Positions 1-46,999 of a DNA stretch of 64,000 bases are shown here, in pieces. The DNA lies in assembly GCF_037038585.1 (NCBI RefSeq), contig NC_092522.1:123734661-123798660 (forward strand), in the 5' to 3' direction. Position 1 is the stretch's first letter; each line of letters begins with the position of its first letter. The translations under genes and the position numbers were made by a program. The notes below the pieces were generated by a model. It saw only the letters and a list, made by a program, of their open reading frames with translations, did no database searches and had not been told where the DNA came from. This DNA is from Patagioenas fasciata. Lineage: Eukaryota > Chordata > Aves > Columbiformes > Columbidae.

Positions 1-204
1 CGGCCGCACCATGAGCTCCCCAAAGGGTACAGCTGGGTTTAGCACCAGGTGCTGCCGTTTCTGAGGGGTTTCCACCATTCCCGACCAGCTCACCCGCTCC
101 TACCCCCTTGGGAAACGCAAACCTGGGACGACGCTTCTTTCTGGGGGCCATGGAGCCACCCGGTTGCTGCACCCCCAGGCAAAGCAGGCACGGAGACGCT
201 CTCA
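1..204. other. Flank downstream of EXTL3, nothing recognised
   Basis: GC-rich sequence beyond the candidate cleavage site. No exon, repeat or RNA gene is visible. Confidence 0.4.
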
Positions 205-3200
205 AGTTAAACTCTCCATTTATTGGATCCTTTTACAAAAATCTCAACATTGTGCTCGTGTTGAAGGAGTGTTTCTTTGCTCTTTTGTGCTCACGGAGCC
301 GTCGGCACAACCACGGCGCAGGGCTGTGCCGTGCGGCACGAACCGCGCAGGGGGCTCCGTGTCACCGCAGATCATTTTATTTACAGCAAACTGAGCAAGA
401 CCTCGCACATCTGGCACCGCCGCTGCACCCCTGGCTGGAGCAGCAGGAACGGGCGACGGGGAAGAAGCTTTTCCCGAAAAAGGGGCAGCCACATAGAGAC
501 CTTCACGTCTCCTTGGGGCAGCCGGGACCAACCATGGAACCTCACCTGAGCTTCGGGGTTACCCTGGGACCCCCTGAAAACCACAGGAGAGCAACAGGTG
601 GCGTGGGAGGGTGTCCAGAAACACATCCCCTCGGAAAGCTGGGGACAGTCAGATCGTGGGATGGCTCAGGAGCACAAAGTCGGGGTGTGAACCATGAATG
701 TGGACTCTGGAGGGGTTTTGGGGGCCATTTGGGAGGATTTGAGAAGCCACAGCAGCAGAGGTGCCAGAGGGACAGCACCAGCCCCACGGGTGGGGATGGG
801 GATGCTCTTGGCATTTGTTTTCTGTCCCCCCCAAGCAGCCACTTGGACCCCGTTTACCCTTCGCCCCCAAATCCTCCTCCTTGTGGGGCTCGGCAAGGAT
901 GAATTGGTGCACACAGCGATCCCATCGATGCTCCAAGCCTGACCCTGGGCTGTCGCGGCACCGGGGATCCTCCAAAAATAAAACCAACGCACCACTTTGG
1001 GTAAGAGTTGAGCGTGATAAGAGCCTGGGGGGAAGAAAAATGGGGATTTTTTAAATCTCAGCCAGCCTGGAACTGAAACGTCAAGAGAAAGGGGGAAAAA
1101 CCCAACCTCGGGCTGGCCACCAGCAACGACCGCAGCCAAGGGGCTTGGCAAACGGCAACACAAATATTTCACGTCACATCCCTATCTTCCAAGCTCCCTG
1201 TGTTAAAATCTTTCACCAGGAGAATAAAATTTCCCTTAATGTATTTTTTAAAATAGGTTGTTGAGAAGCGTCTCATCTCTCTATTTAAATAAAGTGCAAT
1301 GCAGAGCTGCTCCCGTTGGACTCACAGGGGCTGGAACCTTTGGTCCACACCAGGGACCTGTCTGAGCGACCATCGCTGCTAACGAGCCACCAGTAACGAG
1401 GGGACAATTAAAACCCACGACGGGAGGGTCAGACCCTCAGGGACGCTGAGGTCAGCGCGGCTGTTGCCCAGAGCCACGTTTGCACCCCGAGCAGGGGCAG
1501 AAAACGCCCTTCCAGGTGTTTCGGAGCCTTGCAGGAGTCTCCGATCGCATTTGCCAAGACAATGAGACTTCACGTGCTCCACATTGAGCAGCTGATGTCA
1601 GGACTAAAAGAGAGTGGAAAGGGAAAAACATATGGGGAGGATATGATACCGTGACACGTATTTGGCTGCGGTTGGTGCCCTCGCCCGTGGGGCTGACACG
1701 AGAAATGGCTGAAAGGTGGTTGGAGAGGCCACTTAACACCCCAAACCGTGCTGTGCAGGCAGGGCTGATCCTGCAGCTGCTGATGGCCCGTCCCGGTCCT
1801 CCTGGGACACGGAGGTGACACAACCAGGTGGTGACATCGGCTGCTGCGCCAGGGTGCTGAGCTGCGACCTGCTGAGCTGCGACCTGCTGCTGTGGGTCAT
1901 GGAGGTGAATCACACAAGCTTCACCATCTTGTGTGCCTGGCAAGAGCTTCTCCAGGCTGCCCTTGAACACCTGGGGGAGAGCAGGACACGGAGAAGGTGA
2001 CCTGTGTCCTCCCCTCCTGCTACGGGATGGGATCGAAGCAGAACGGAGCAGCGTTGAGCACAGACACGGACACAACGGTGTTTCGCTTTGGTGGGAGAGA
2101 AACCAGCTCCAAAAACAGCCCCGTGTGACGATCCCAGCGGCGTTTCTTGGTGGGATTTACCCTCAGCCCAAAGCAAGGACACGGGTGCGGAGGGGACGGG
2201 GTTTAAGGCAGCGACGCTGAGGCCTGGGGGACAAACCCGATGTGGGGGGACAAGGGACACGCAGGCTGAGCTGGTGCTTCACTTTGGATTGCCGGTCAGT
2301 GTCTTCTCCTTCCTCCACCCTGCAAAATGCCAAGTGACCTCCAGAGAAGCGCCGACACCCCGATTCCCGCCTCCAGAGAGGGCCCCGCGCAGGGTCGCTC
2401 TCAGCAACCGTGGCCACGCTCGGATGCTCTTGGCAAACTGGTTTATTTTATCAGCTTTCCCATAGCCCATCTCCGGGTGCTGCTGGAGCAGATCTGCGGG
2501 GCTGGTGAAGGAGGAGGCAAAGCCCCAAAGCGCTTTGTGAAAAGGCCAGGAGGCCCCACAGCAGCCTCTGGCTGTAGAAACCTGCGGCCGAGGCATCGCC
2601 AGCCCCGTCTGTGCTGCGATGGGTCATTCCCAAGCCCCCAACACGCTCCCATCTTCGGAGGTTTAGCAGCACCTGCCACGAGCTGTGCGGGGTGGAAAAG
2701 GACACGGAGAACGAGGCGGCAGTGGCCAAACTCCCCAGGGACCTGGAGCAGGGCTGGGAGCTGGTGAACGACCCTCCAAGGTCAAATCCTCCCCTGCTCA
2801 TCCCCCTTCGAGTGAGGGAGCAGAACAAAGAGCTCGTCACCAGACGACACCTGGAAGTCCTCAGTAGTAGCCACAGGGCAAGATGAGCCAGGACCTGGTG
2901 TGTGGGAGGAAGGATGGGGACATCAGAGGTGACCGGAGCTGGGAATAACCTGTGTCACAGCTCCGACCTGGCCTCGCGCCGCTTCCCCCGGGTGCACAGA
3001 CAGAACCGGAGGGAAAAGTGGGTGGGTAGAGGGCAAAAAAAGGGGAAAAACAAAAAGCCTCACGCGGCAAATCTAAACCACTTTCATTTTAAATAACAAT
3101 AATTATAATTAAAAAGAATGGTCGCCCTTGGCTAGCGGAGGGGCAGAGCCGCCAGCCAACGCGCCACTCCTCAGTGTACGATCCCAGGGGGCGTCTCTAC

Positions 3201-3403
3201 GGGAGCCGTGAGATCCTGATCCGCGTCGCTGCGGGGACAGCGGGGGAAACGCGCCCGTCCCAGTGCAGGGCGTCCCTTTGGCTCCGTGGGGGAGGCCGGA
3301 GTCTGTAGCACGGGGTGTTTCGCACTCTCAGCCCTGCCAAAAATCCACCTGCGCCCTCACTCCCCTCTGGATGAAGTTGAGGGGGCCCGGCTGCCTCCCG
3401 TTT
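205..3403 (-). other. EXTL3: Probable EXTL3 3' untranslated region
   Basis: About 3.2 kb of GC-rich, repeat-free sequence follows the stop codon on the minus strand; I see no CR1 copy in it. A long 3' UTR is expected for EXTL3. The distal AATAAA at 224-219 lies just before a T/G-rich stretch, which would set cleavage near 205. Upstream alternatives are AATAAA at 2447-2442 and 382-377. Open frames on both strands here (for example 108-902 plus and 666-1172 minus) have no recognisable protein features and are probably chance frames in GC-rich DNA. A small tandem duplication of a 15-bp unit lies at about 1859-1890. Without transcript data the exact end is inferred. Confidence 0.55.
219..224 (-). 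terminator. Candidate distal polyadenylation signal of EXTL3
   Basis: AATAAA on the minus strand (TTTATT on the plus strand), preceded by a T-rich and A-rich stretch and followed within 40 bases by T/G-rich DNA. It is the last such hexamer before the window end. Other AATAAA hexamers at 2447-2442 and 382-377 could give shorter transcripts. Confidence 0.5.
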
Positions 3404-38254
<34,851 letters not shown>

Positions 38255-38352
38255 GAGTTCCAAAGTCGCTGCGCGCCCAATCACGTTGGATCAGTAGCCA
38301 TAACCAAAACAGTTCTTATAGCGAGTCTCTCGATAAAAAAATACTATTGTGC
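38255..38352 (-). other. EXTL3: 5' UTR part of the large EXTL3 exon, acceptor uncertain
   Basis: Sequence directly 5' of the start codon on the minus strand. A good candidate acceptor is CAG at 38355-38353, preceded by a pyrimidine-rich tract (about 38356-38384). Other AG dinucleotides after the T7 run near 38335 are alternatives. Upstream non-coding exons of EXTL3 are expected from the mammalian gene but I could not place any in this window. Confidence 0.35.
38281..38301 (-). promoter_or_regulatory. Upstream ORF (7 codons with stop) in the EXTL3 5' leader
   Basis: On the minus strand an ATG at 38301-38299 opens a six-residue ORF (MATDPT) closed by TGA at 38283-38281. It has G at -3 and G at +4, a strong start context. 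The stop lies 26 bases before the EXTL3 ATG at 38254, whose own context is weak, and the two frames differ. Every plausible splice acceptor I can see lies 5' of this ATG, so the uORF should be in the mature mRNA. A repressive role is inferred from uORFs in general. Confidence 0.5.
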
Positions 38353-40105
38353 CTGCTTAACGAGAAGCCAATAGAAGGGGAATTTCATCTTCTTCTTGTG
38401 CTGATGGCTTTTCCACAGTTGTTTTGCTGCAGGCGCAACTTTTGATCCCGTTAGATTCAATCATTGGCCTCCTCACCCACCTCCAGCCCAACCTGGTCTG
38501 CGGGCAAGCGTTGCTGGAAGTGTCACAGCGTTGTCATGGTGATTCAGAGCCTCAACCGGCAGAAGAAAAACACAACGGGATGAAGCCAAACTCCACCGCT
38601 GCTCTCAACATCCTGCATTACCATCCGATGAATATGCAGAGGCAGCAGCCACCGTGGAGAAGGAGCCAGAAGAGACTCGTACGAATGTCAGTCTCTCTCA
38701 TCGCTGCGGCGCGGCTGATGCTCTGCCAGTCCTACAAGAGAATAATTGTATATTCAGCCAACGCAAACAAAACGACTCCTTAGTGACCCTAAGACATCGC
38801 TAGTTTTTAAAAACAACTATCCTCTCTGCAAACGAGCAACCTTTGTACACGTCTGACACCTCTGGGGTTGACACCAGTAAACCTGGGAAAGCGATGGGAT
38901 TCATTAGATGCGGACACAGGGTTTTCTCCAGGCACTTTGCTTTTCATTAGGGCTGCACGCTTCAGTGGCCAGACCAGAAAAATGACAGCCCCTGCATCTG
39001 GTTCCTTAGTTCTGCCATCGTCTTGGTGGGTAATTTTGCAGAAGATGCTCGACATCTGCAAGCTCCCGTCTCCTTGTGTACAAAATGGAGATATTGATGT
39101 ACACCCGCCCTCTCCACCCACCTTTTAATGGCACCTTGCGACCCTGGGCCACAGCGGTGCTGGGAATTTGTGCTGCGTAACCAAGTGTAATCACTATTGT
39201 TCTGGTCGAGTGAGTAGAGCTGATGAGGAATTTTTAGAAGAAGTGTTTTGCCTTCATTTCCTGCTGGAAAACACGGATTCATTGCAAGAGAAAGCTTAAA
39301 AGCAAACATATTCGTCTTGGTTACAATCACCTCTGCTGTCTGGCTGCATATGAGAATTTCTGGTCAAAACTGGAGAAGTCTACACTGTACATCAAAAGCA
39401 AAGATGCTGAAGTTGCGATTTGTTGGGTACCACAGCACCCAAGCGGTATTAGCTGAGTTAGATGTGCGGTTTTGCTCGCAAAGCTCTGCTACGGCACTGA
39501 ACACCCACCTAACATGGGCATAAAAATCCAGGACGTGGCAAATCCAGCTCTGAGTCTTTGGTTTATGCCAACAGATTCAAACCTAAACTGCGATTTAAAC
39601 TCTCCCTTCCCTTCCATTAGCATCCTATGAAGTGCTAATGTTTCTGGGCTATTCTTTCATATATTGGACTTCCCACATCACTAATGAATATAGTGCTGGG
39701 CTTAGCATCGACGCTTGCACAGCCTCAAGAGAAGCTTATTCATTTCTGCTTCAATTTTTAATTAGAGGAAAGTCATTTACACTGGTGACGGTCGTTTTTC
39801 ACTAAATCTATTTAATACTCCTTTCATCTACTCATCAAGAATTAGCAGAAAGAAGGGAAGGAAGCAAATCTCAGCTAAAATAGAGAGCTGGAAAAGGGCC
39901 AAAGCAAAACGGGAGTTCACCTTAAAGGAGCAGAGAGAAGTCAGGAGTAATTTTCAGCGTAGCGCCCAAGTGCGTGTCAGCAAAAAGAAATGGAAGATTT
40001 GATTTTAACCAGGAAAAAACATAATGAAAGAGGAAATAAGTGGAGCAATAACGCATAATTCTTAGGCCTGTTTTGTTACCAGGCCATTTGTTTTCTGTCA
40101 CTTCA

Positions 40106-40424
40106 TGGAATCACAGAATCACAGAATGGTTTGGGTTGGAAGGGACCATTAAAGCTCCCCCAGTCCCCCTGCCATGAGCAGGGACATCTTCAGCAGCTCA
40201 GGTTGCTCAGAGCCCCGTCCAGCCTGGCCTGGGATGTCTCCAGGGATGGTTCAGCCACCACCTCTCTGCCCAACCTGGGCCAGGCTCTCACCACCCTCAG
40301 CACAAACAATTTCTTCCTCATGCCTGAATCTCCCTCCTTTAGTTTAAAACCATCACCCCTTGTTCTATCGCAACAGGTCCTGCTCCAAAGTCTGTCCCCA
40401 TCTTTCTCATCAGCCCTTTCGATT
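40106..40424 (-). mobile_element. CR1 LINE 3' fragment
   Basis: Antisense CR1 of the CTCATGGCAGGGG subfamily, with duplicated tail units (AATCACAGAATCACAGAATGG). Located 1.9 kb upstream of the large EXTL3 exon. Confidence 0.85.
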
Positions 40425-43400
40425 AAATGAGAACCCCCCCAAACCTGACCCACAACCGGGAGTTACACAGCAGTACGGACACTTAAAATTAAGGCAGATT
40501 TAAAATTCATAGTGTTTTCTGGCAAACACCACTGGTGCAAATCTCTGAAAGCCGGGTGGATAAAAGGGCTAAAAAGTCAGGAAAAGGCTAAATCAGCTTT
40601 CTTAGACCGTGGCAGCACAGTGGCTGCGGGCGGATGGGGGCGGCTTCGGTTCTGCTGGCAGGACATTTTATTAATAATTCTGCTCTCTCCACAACAACTT
40701 GCATTTGTGCGGGCTGGGAGAGAGGCTGGAATGTAAATCTTTCCTTTCTTAAGCTCTCCCCAGGAAATCAATCTCATGCTGTCACCTTGTGCGTGCACCA
40801 GTTGGTCAGTTTTGAACCTGGTCACAGAGCGGCTGCAAAGATCCTGGAATTGCTGTGAGTTTTCTGCAAACAGCCGGCCAGGAGATGAGAGTTGCTTTAA
40901 TTATCCTTCTCCTGAGGGACATGTCAAAGCACACACTCACTCGAACATCGGCGAATGCAAAAAACAGCTTAACTTCAAGGCTCATGTGGGAAAATAAGCT
41001 CTGGGTTTGGTTTGTATGGGTAAGTGCGGTCAGACCCTGCAGGGATCATAAACGTGGCCAAGAGGTGTGTGGACACGTGGCTTCGGACCAGTCAGGGAAA
41101 AGTGCAGCCTCACAGGTAGTAAAGGCAGCTCCTAGGGTTATAAGTTGAGATTGCACCTAAACTTTGTGCCTTTGTAGTCGCTTTGCTCATTTACAAGCCC
41201 TAAACAGTAATGAAATGGCAAACTGGACTCGCTAAAATGGCAGCTGGGGTCCTTGAAAAGCTAAATTGCCCCACACACGATCCTCTGCACCTGTTCTGCC
41301 ACCTAATCCTTCCAGTGGCTCCTGTGGCCCTTCCATCCAGCTGACAGAGAACAAACTTTATCCTCCTGACCTAAAAACGTGGGCTGCGAATTAAAAACCA
41401 ATCCGTACGCTCGGAAAGCTGAAGCTGATAAATTGACTGTGCTGCTAACTTGGGCAAGACCACACGGGAAAGAGCAGAGCAGGCTGGGGAGGGATTTAAA
41501 ATGCAACACGCGTGGCTTGGGATCAGTTAAAAAGTATTGACTGTCAGTGTGAAATATGTGCTGGCGATAAAGCCGGCACTTCAGACACACTCTCAGACTC
41601 TTCTTCATTACTAAGACTTTATTCCTCATCAACTCGATAGAGCCTGAGGTTGTAACACATTGTTATTAGGACTTCAAAAAAAAAAAGTGAAAACCCAATG
41701 TGTGGTTTTACCAAGAGAGACTTCAGCGTTGTATTTAAAGCAATAAGCAGCCTTGGGGAAAAACGCTGCCATTTCCACAGTTCCCCAAAAGAAATTTGGG
41801 AGGGGGAGAAAGGACTTTTTAGTCCTTTAAACTGAGCCCCGCAAGGAGAAACTCTTGTTGATGTTACAACACAACATTACTGCCTGATAGACCTAATTAC
41901 ACACACACAGAAGGGAAAAAAAGAGGCAGGAAGAGCTCTTGGGAAATCAGCAGCTCGCTAATTACCAGAGCCTCTTCCCAAACGCCAACCTGAGCGACTT
42001 CTCGGCACTCCGGGTTCGCACGCTGCGGTTCTGCTCCCGTGGGGCTGCGAGAATGAATTGCTGAGTTGTCACGGCTCGGTTCAAATCCCGAGCTGTGCCC
42101 TCAGCTTTCCTTCCTGTGCCGCTGAAATTATGGGAATACCTGAGGTTCTCCCTCATTCTGCATTTCTAGAAGGAAGAGCCAGGCTGGTCTGACCTGTGGA
42201 TGCTCGTGGAGTCACCGCTCTGCAAATGTTCAGTCACTGAGGTCCTTCTGCAAATACCTCAGCACACCTATTCCTCCCTGCTTACACCTCCTTTTCCCCA
42301 TCTCCCTATAAAGTCAAGGCAATATTGTTTCTTTCTCAGCATATTTGTGAACAGAACCAAACTTAGAATCCACCAGAGCTTAGCACAGCACTAAATAACC
42401 ATTAGACAGAATGCGGTGACACAGACTGCACTGAATTTTCCAGGAGGAAAATCCACGGAGATCCTGTGTGCGCTATATTAGAGCTCCCAAATTCACTCTG
42501 GATGCACCCACACTTGTCCTTGCTCTTTTTCCTCATTAAATGATGGGTCTGCGGAGTTATCGCTGTTGTGTTACCCCACCAAATTCCTGCTGTGCCAGAA
42601 CGAAGCACCATACCCACCTCTGTCCCTCCTGATGAACCGCAAAGGGTGGCAGGGAGCGCGTTAGCGGCTCCTGTGCTTTGTCTGTCCGGTCTTGAATAGA
42701 CGGTTTCTATTGCCAGGTCTTTTCTTCACCAGCACTAGAAATAAAATCAAAGACAAAAAAATAATTATTTATTCATTTTTTTTTTAAAAGGAGAAGCAGA
42801 AAATTTTGCTCAAAAACGGAAAATACACCATATTCCCCTCCTTCAGAAAAGAGTTTCAGGTGAAACGGAAAAGAAATGAACACAAAAACAGCCCTTCAGC
42901 AATGATAACTTTCTACTTCCTAATGCTCTCAAAGAAAAGGATTACACCCCAAATCTCTGATCGCTTCGGGAACAGAAGCATTTGGAGGATTTGCCTTCTG
43001 CAGTTGAACGAGGAGAATAAATCTATCAGGTGCGTGCTTTAAGGTACGTTTGAGAGCAGATCTTTCAAAGGAGCAGATGGAGAATTCGCTCTGAAATGCT
43101 TCGCATGCTACAGCCTCAGGGATCATCACGAGGGATTTGTACCATCTCGAGAGCTCAGAGGTGCAGGTAGATTCTCCCAGGCGAAGATCAACACTGCTAC
43201 ATGCACCGGTGGTAAAAGGGCTTGTAATCTGTAAATTCAGGGGATAAACTGTATCCCCGGCTTTACGAAGAATTTATCTAAACTAAGGAGCGTTCACCAC
43301 TTTTGCAGCTCCGTGAAAAGCCAAACCTGCTCCCTATCTGCAGCTGCATGTGTCGGGCAGCCGGGTCCTGGATGAGCCATCTGAGAAAGGCCCTTCATGT

Positions 43401-43849
43401 GTTTGGTCCAGTAAAGTCTTTTGGAAAACCACATGTGCTGGTGATATTAGGGGAAGTATCGCGTACATTCATCCTGATCTTCTGCTCTTAGAGGTTCCTT
43501 GCTTATCTTGCAAGTAGATATAATTTTGACACTGTTTTTGTACCATCCTTGCTACCTTCTCTCCAGCCTGGTGTCCTCCTGCTCTGACCAGAGCTCTCAG
43601 TACAGCATCATTTCACCCTACAGTCTTCACAAACGCGTCTCCTGCAATTCAGAAATCCTTGGAGGGAGAGAAAAAAGACACACTGCATGTGCAAATTAAC
43701 TCAATGGCTCACACGGAGGGGGCACCAGCCCACAACCCGTGTTCCCACCTTGGAGCTGCTCAGTGCCAGGACCTGTAGGCTCTCCAGCCATGAAACGGAT
43801 CAATGATGCTGCTGCAACTGCCAGAAGGATCATTATAATGAGCACAAAC

Positions 43850-44088
43850 CCTTTAAAATGAAAGAAGGTAGATTGAGATGAGAGATAAGGAAGAAATTCT
43901 TCCCCACAAGGGTGGTGAGGCTCTGGAACAGAGAAGCTGTGGATGCCCCATCCCTGGAAGTGTTCAAGTTCAGGGTGGATGGGGCTCTGAGCAACCTGGG
44001 CTGGGTGAAGGTGTCCCTGCCCATGGCAGGGGGGTGGAACGAGATGATCTTTGAAGTGTCTTCTAACTCAAACCACTCTATGATTCTA
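43850..44088 (+). mobile_element. CR1 LINE 3' fragment (diverged)
   Basis: Plus-strand CR1 3' UTR with CCCATGGCAGGGGGGTGG and the tail CTCTATGATTCTACTCC. More diverged than the other copies of this type. Confidence 0.8.
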
Positions 44089-44401
44089 CTCCATGGCTGT
44101 GGAGCCCCAGCAGGCAAGGTCAGGATCAGACCTTCCTCAGAAGCAATCCCCTGTTCTGAAGTTCCAGGGCAAGAAAACCCAGAAGCAGCAGCATCAGCTG
44201 ATAAACCCCAACAGGCAAGACCTCAAGAAGCACACTGGTTTGTACTTGTGCTGGTGCTTTTGGGAGCTTATGATAGGTGAAGAGAGGACTCAATACACAA
44301 AAGAGATGGTAGAGTTGACTATTTCAAGTGTGGAGGTAAAATGGAGTGCTGCTCCCTCCAGGAGGGAAAAGAGATTCAAACCTCATCTGCACAATATCCA
44401 G

Positions 44402-44452
44402 GTTCAGAGGTCTCTGGAGGTTATTTCCAACCTAAATGATTGTATGATTTTA
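44402..44452 (+). mobile_element. Short CR1-like 3' tail
   Basis: About 50 bp resembling a CR1 terminus (GTCTCTGGAGG, TTCCAACCTAAATGATTG). Too short to classify. Confidence 0.4.
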
Positions 44453-46020
44453 GATTTGGGCTCTTAGGTGACAATAATTCAGAAATGCAAGCAGAAACCC
44501 AGAGTCGGGATGTCCTGAGTCTGTCCCCAGCTCTAACGTTCATTTATTCAGATGAAATTCCTAGACAGCAAAACCGTGTCCGGTTTTCAGAGAGGCGCGG
44601 ACACACAATTTGTGCAAGACCACCCCAGAACCTGCATCAGCTTGGGGTTCACTCCACATCTAATTGTCCTGTCCGCAACCGTCTTCCCAGCCTGTCTTTT
44701 TCCAGCGGATTCCTTCTCCGGTGCCTTCTTGCTTATTACATAATGCATTGTGAAATCTACTTTACATACAGAGCTTTTAGCTCTTAAATGTATTATTTAG
44801 TGTTGTTTTCTGGTAATAAACCAGCCCAATTGCTTTATTTATTCTTCCAGGTCACACACAAGCACTTCTCTGCACAAACACCCAGCTTACCAGTGAATCC
44901 TTTTACATTCTGTGGTATGAAACAGCAAAGCAGTCGGGATGCAAAGTTCACTCCCCTCCAAATCTCAGAGCAAGGGATCGCAGGGCAGAGTTTTACAAGA
45001 AACCCGGTAAATCTGCACAACCACCCAGCGGCTGACGTTGTTCTGCCCGTCGCATTCCCGTTTATAAAGAGGTTTTGGAACATGGGAAGCAAACCGAGGA
45101 AGCAGGTGCTTTGCTCCATCGTGTGCGGCGGCACAAGGCACTCAAGGAGTAGGTGCATGGCTGATCTTTCGTTCACCACTAAAAGGGATAAATCAGGTGT
45201 GGGAGGAGGGGAAGGTTATTTTTGCTTTTACCTTGAAGCAATTAATGAACAAGAAGTGTCTTGAGGTAAAACCACAGACCCAAGGCGCTTTACGTGGTAC
45301 GAGAGAAGCTCGCAGAGGTCACCTCCAGACAGGAGAGGGCTGGCTTTCCAAATGCTGACTTGGGGAGGCAGCTCAAGTCCTTGGTGTTTCTTTGTGGTTT
45401 TCAGCCCTAGATAGCTCAGGCACATTATTTTCCCCAAGGTGAAAATACAAACCTCTCTCACCTCCCTAAAACACCATCGTGACCATTTCCTCAGCAGCAA
45501 GTAAGCGTGTGGTAGAATTCAGGCTACTGTTCTCTGCTAGATACTTCAGGTCATAATTAAGCACAACTTTCTTCATCCTGGATAAGTTTCCTGAACAGCA
45601 CAGAAACACACACAATATGTAACAGCATCTCACTTAGCAGGGTGGGTCATTACGGAAAATAATCTGTCTTTATAGGTGTTCTGGAAAGTTTGCAGCGAAC
45701 AAGGCGGTTCTGGAGACTGAGCATCTCCATTGAGGAGCCTCTATGAAGCATGAAACTGTATGGGTGGCTCCTCAGGGACATCAGCGGGCAGGGGGACAGG
45801 TCAGCAGCCAGGTTTCCATCCATGGAAAGCCTAGAGAAACCAGGGAACCCTGGCTGCTACATCCCAGCAATGCACAGTGACATTAGATTTGTCAGCGCTA
45901 CGCAGCCAAATTAACCAGGCGAATCAACTCCAAATGTACCTTTCCTCCTCGTTGAGCTCTTCCACCCGCTCCCCATTCATATCCGTGTCTAACACCAGCT
46001 TTTCACCTCCTCTCTGAAAA

Positions 46021-46270
46021 GCCTTTGATGCGGGGGGCGGGCAGCCCCATGTCGTCTCATTAGCAAGCGACGGCCTTCTGCGCTTTTTGGAGATGGCTTC
46101 ATCACCACGCTGAGCGGGGGCCGGTCCGTCTCAGACAGCCCAATCGATCACGCCAAATAACTAAATTACCTGACATGCCGTAATCGCCCATATTTATATA
46201 ACGGGCGAGTTCCTATCCGACACAGTTCATTACGAAGCGAGTTAGAAATTCAGATGCGCAAACACAACTA
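46021..46270. promoter_or_regulatory. Candidate regulatory element (unique DNA upstream of EXTL3)
   Basis: Repeat-free sequence with a GC box (GGGGGCGGGC at about 46031), a CpG-containing stretch, homeodomain-like ATTA/TAAT cores, an ATCGATCA motif and a TATA-like TTTATATAA near 46193. It has no coding potential. The regulatory call is from motif content only. Confidence 0.25.
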
Positions 46271-46999
46271 TTGCCAGGGCTCTGGACAAGCTCTAAAGAG
46301 CATCCTACGGGCCAAAGTCCCTCTCTTATTACCAGACACAAGTCACAACAGTCCCAGTTAAGCAAGGTACATTAAATGCTGCTGTGTGACACAACAGGAA
46401 CCCAGTGGCTCGATCAATCTGCATCTTCACCATCTGCAGAAGTTTTTGGGGAAAGATGTCACTGTGCCGCACACCATCGTGTCCTCATCTCCGCTGGGCT
46501 CACATAAAAGCTGTCCCCCTTTAACCATGATGACATCCAAGACCTACGGCTATACTGGTAGCACTTCTGCATGGGCAGGCTTTCGATTGGGCATATTTAT
46601 GAAGATTTGGCCACATACGGGGCTAGAAATGCACTTTGCACAGAGATAGAACTGCAATAACTGCTTCTGGAGAAATCACACCTCCAACAAAACCCAGGTC
46701 ACGGGGCAAAAATATATCTAAGGATATTCTGCCTTTTCTAGCCTCTGAGAAAGGTTCATGATTGTCCTGCTCTCTTCTCGCCCATCACACAAACAGCCAC
46801 AGCTTTACTGGTCCTTCTGGGTTGCACCACACGACGTTTTCCTCTTATTTCTTTCTTGGACTCCTCCAGGAGTAAATTTCACTCATCGAACCAACACATC
46901 TTAGTAAACCTTTTCTAAAGACCTGGCTCAGTGGTGGAAAAAGTTGTGGTGAACACGTACATGTGGAATCCTCACCCCCATCTGTTTAACCTCCCCAGG

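Noticed and set aside
108..902. 264-codon open frame on the plus strand
   Set aside because: It lies in the GC-rich probable 3' UTR of EXTL3, antisense to it. It has no recognisable domain and irregular composition, and overlapping frames are open on both strands.
38255..38284. Ten extra residues in front of the EXTL3 N-terminus
   Set aside because: The extension begins at GTG, not ATG. The known family start is the ATG at 38254, and an in-frame TGA lies just upstream.
42077..42095. tRNA-like B box (GGTTCAAATCC)
   Set aside because: No A box, acceptor stem or proper seven-base T loop can be formed around it.
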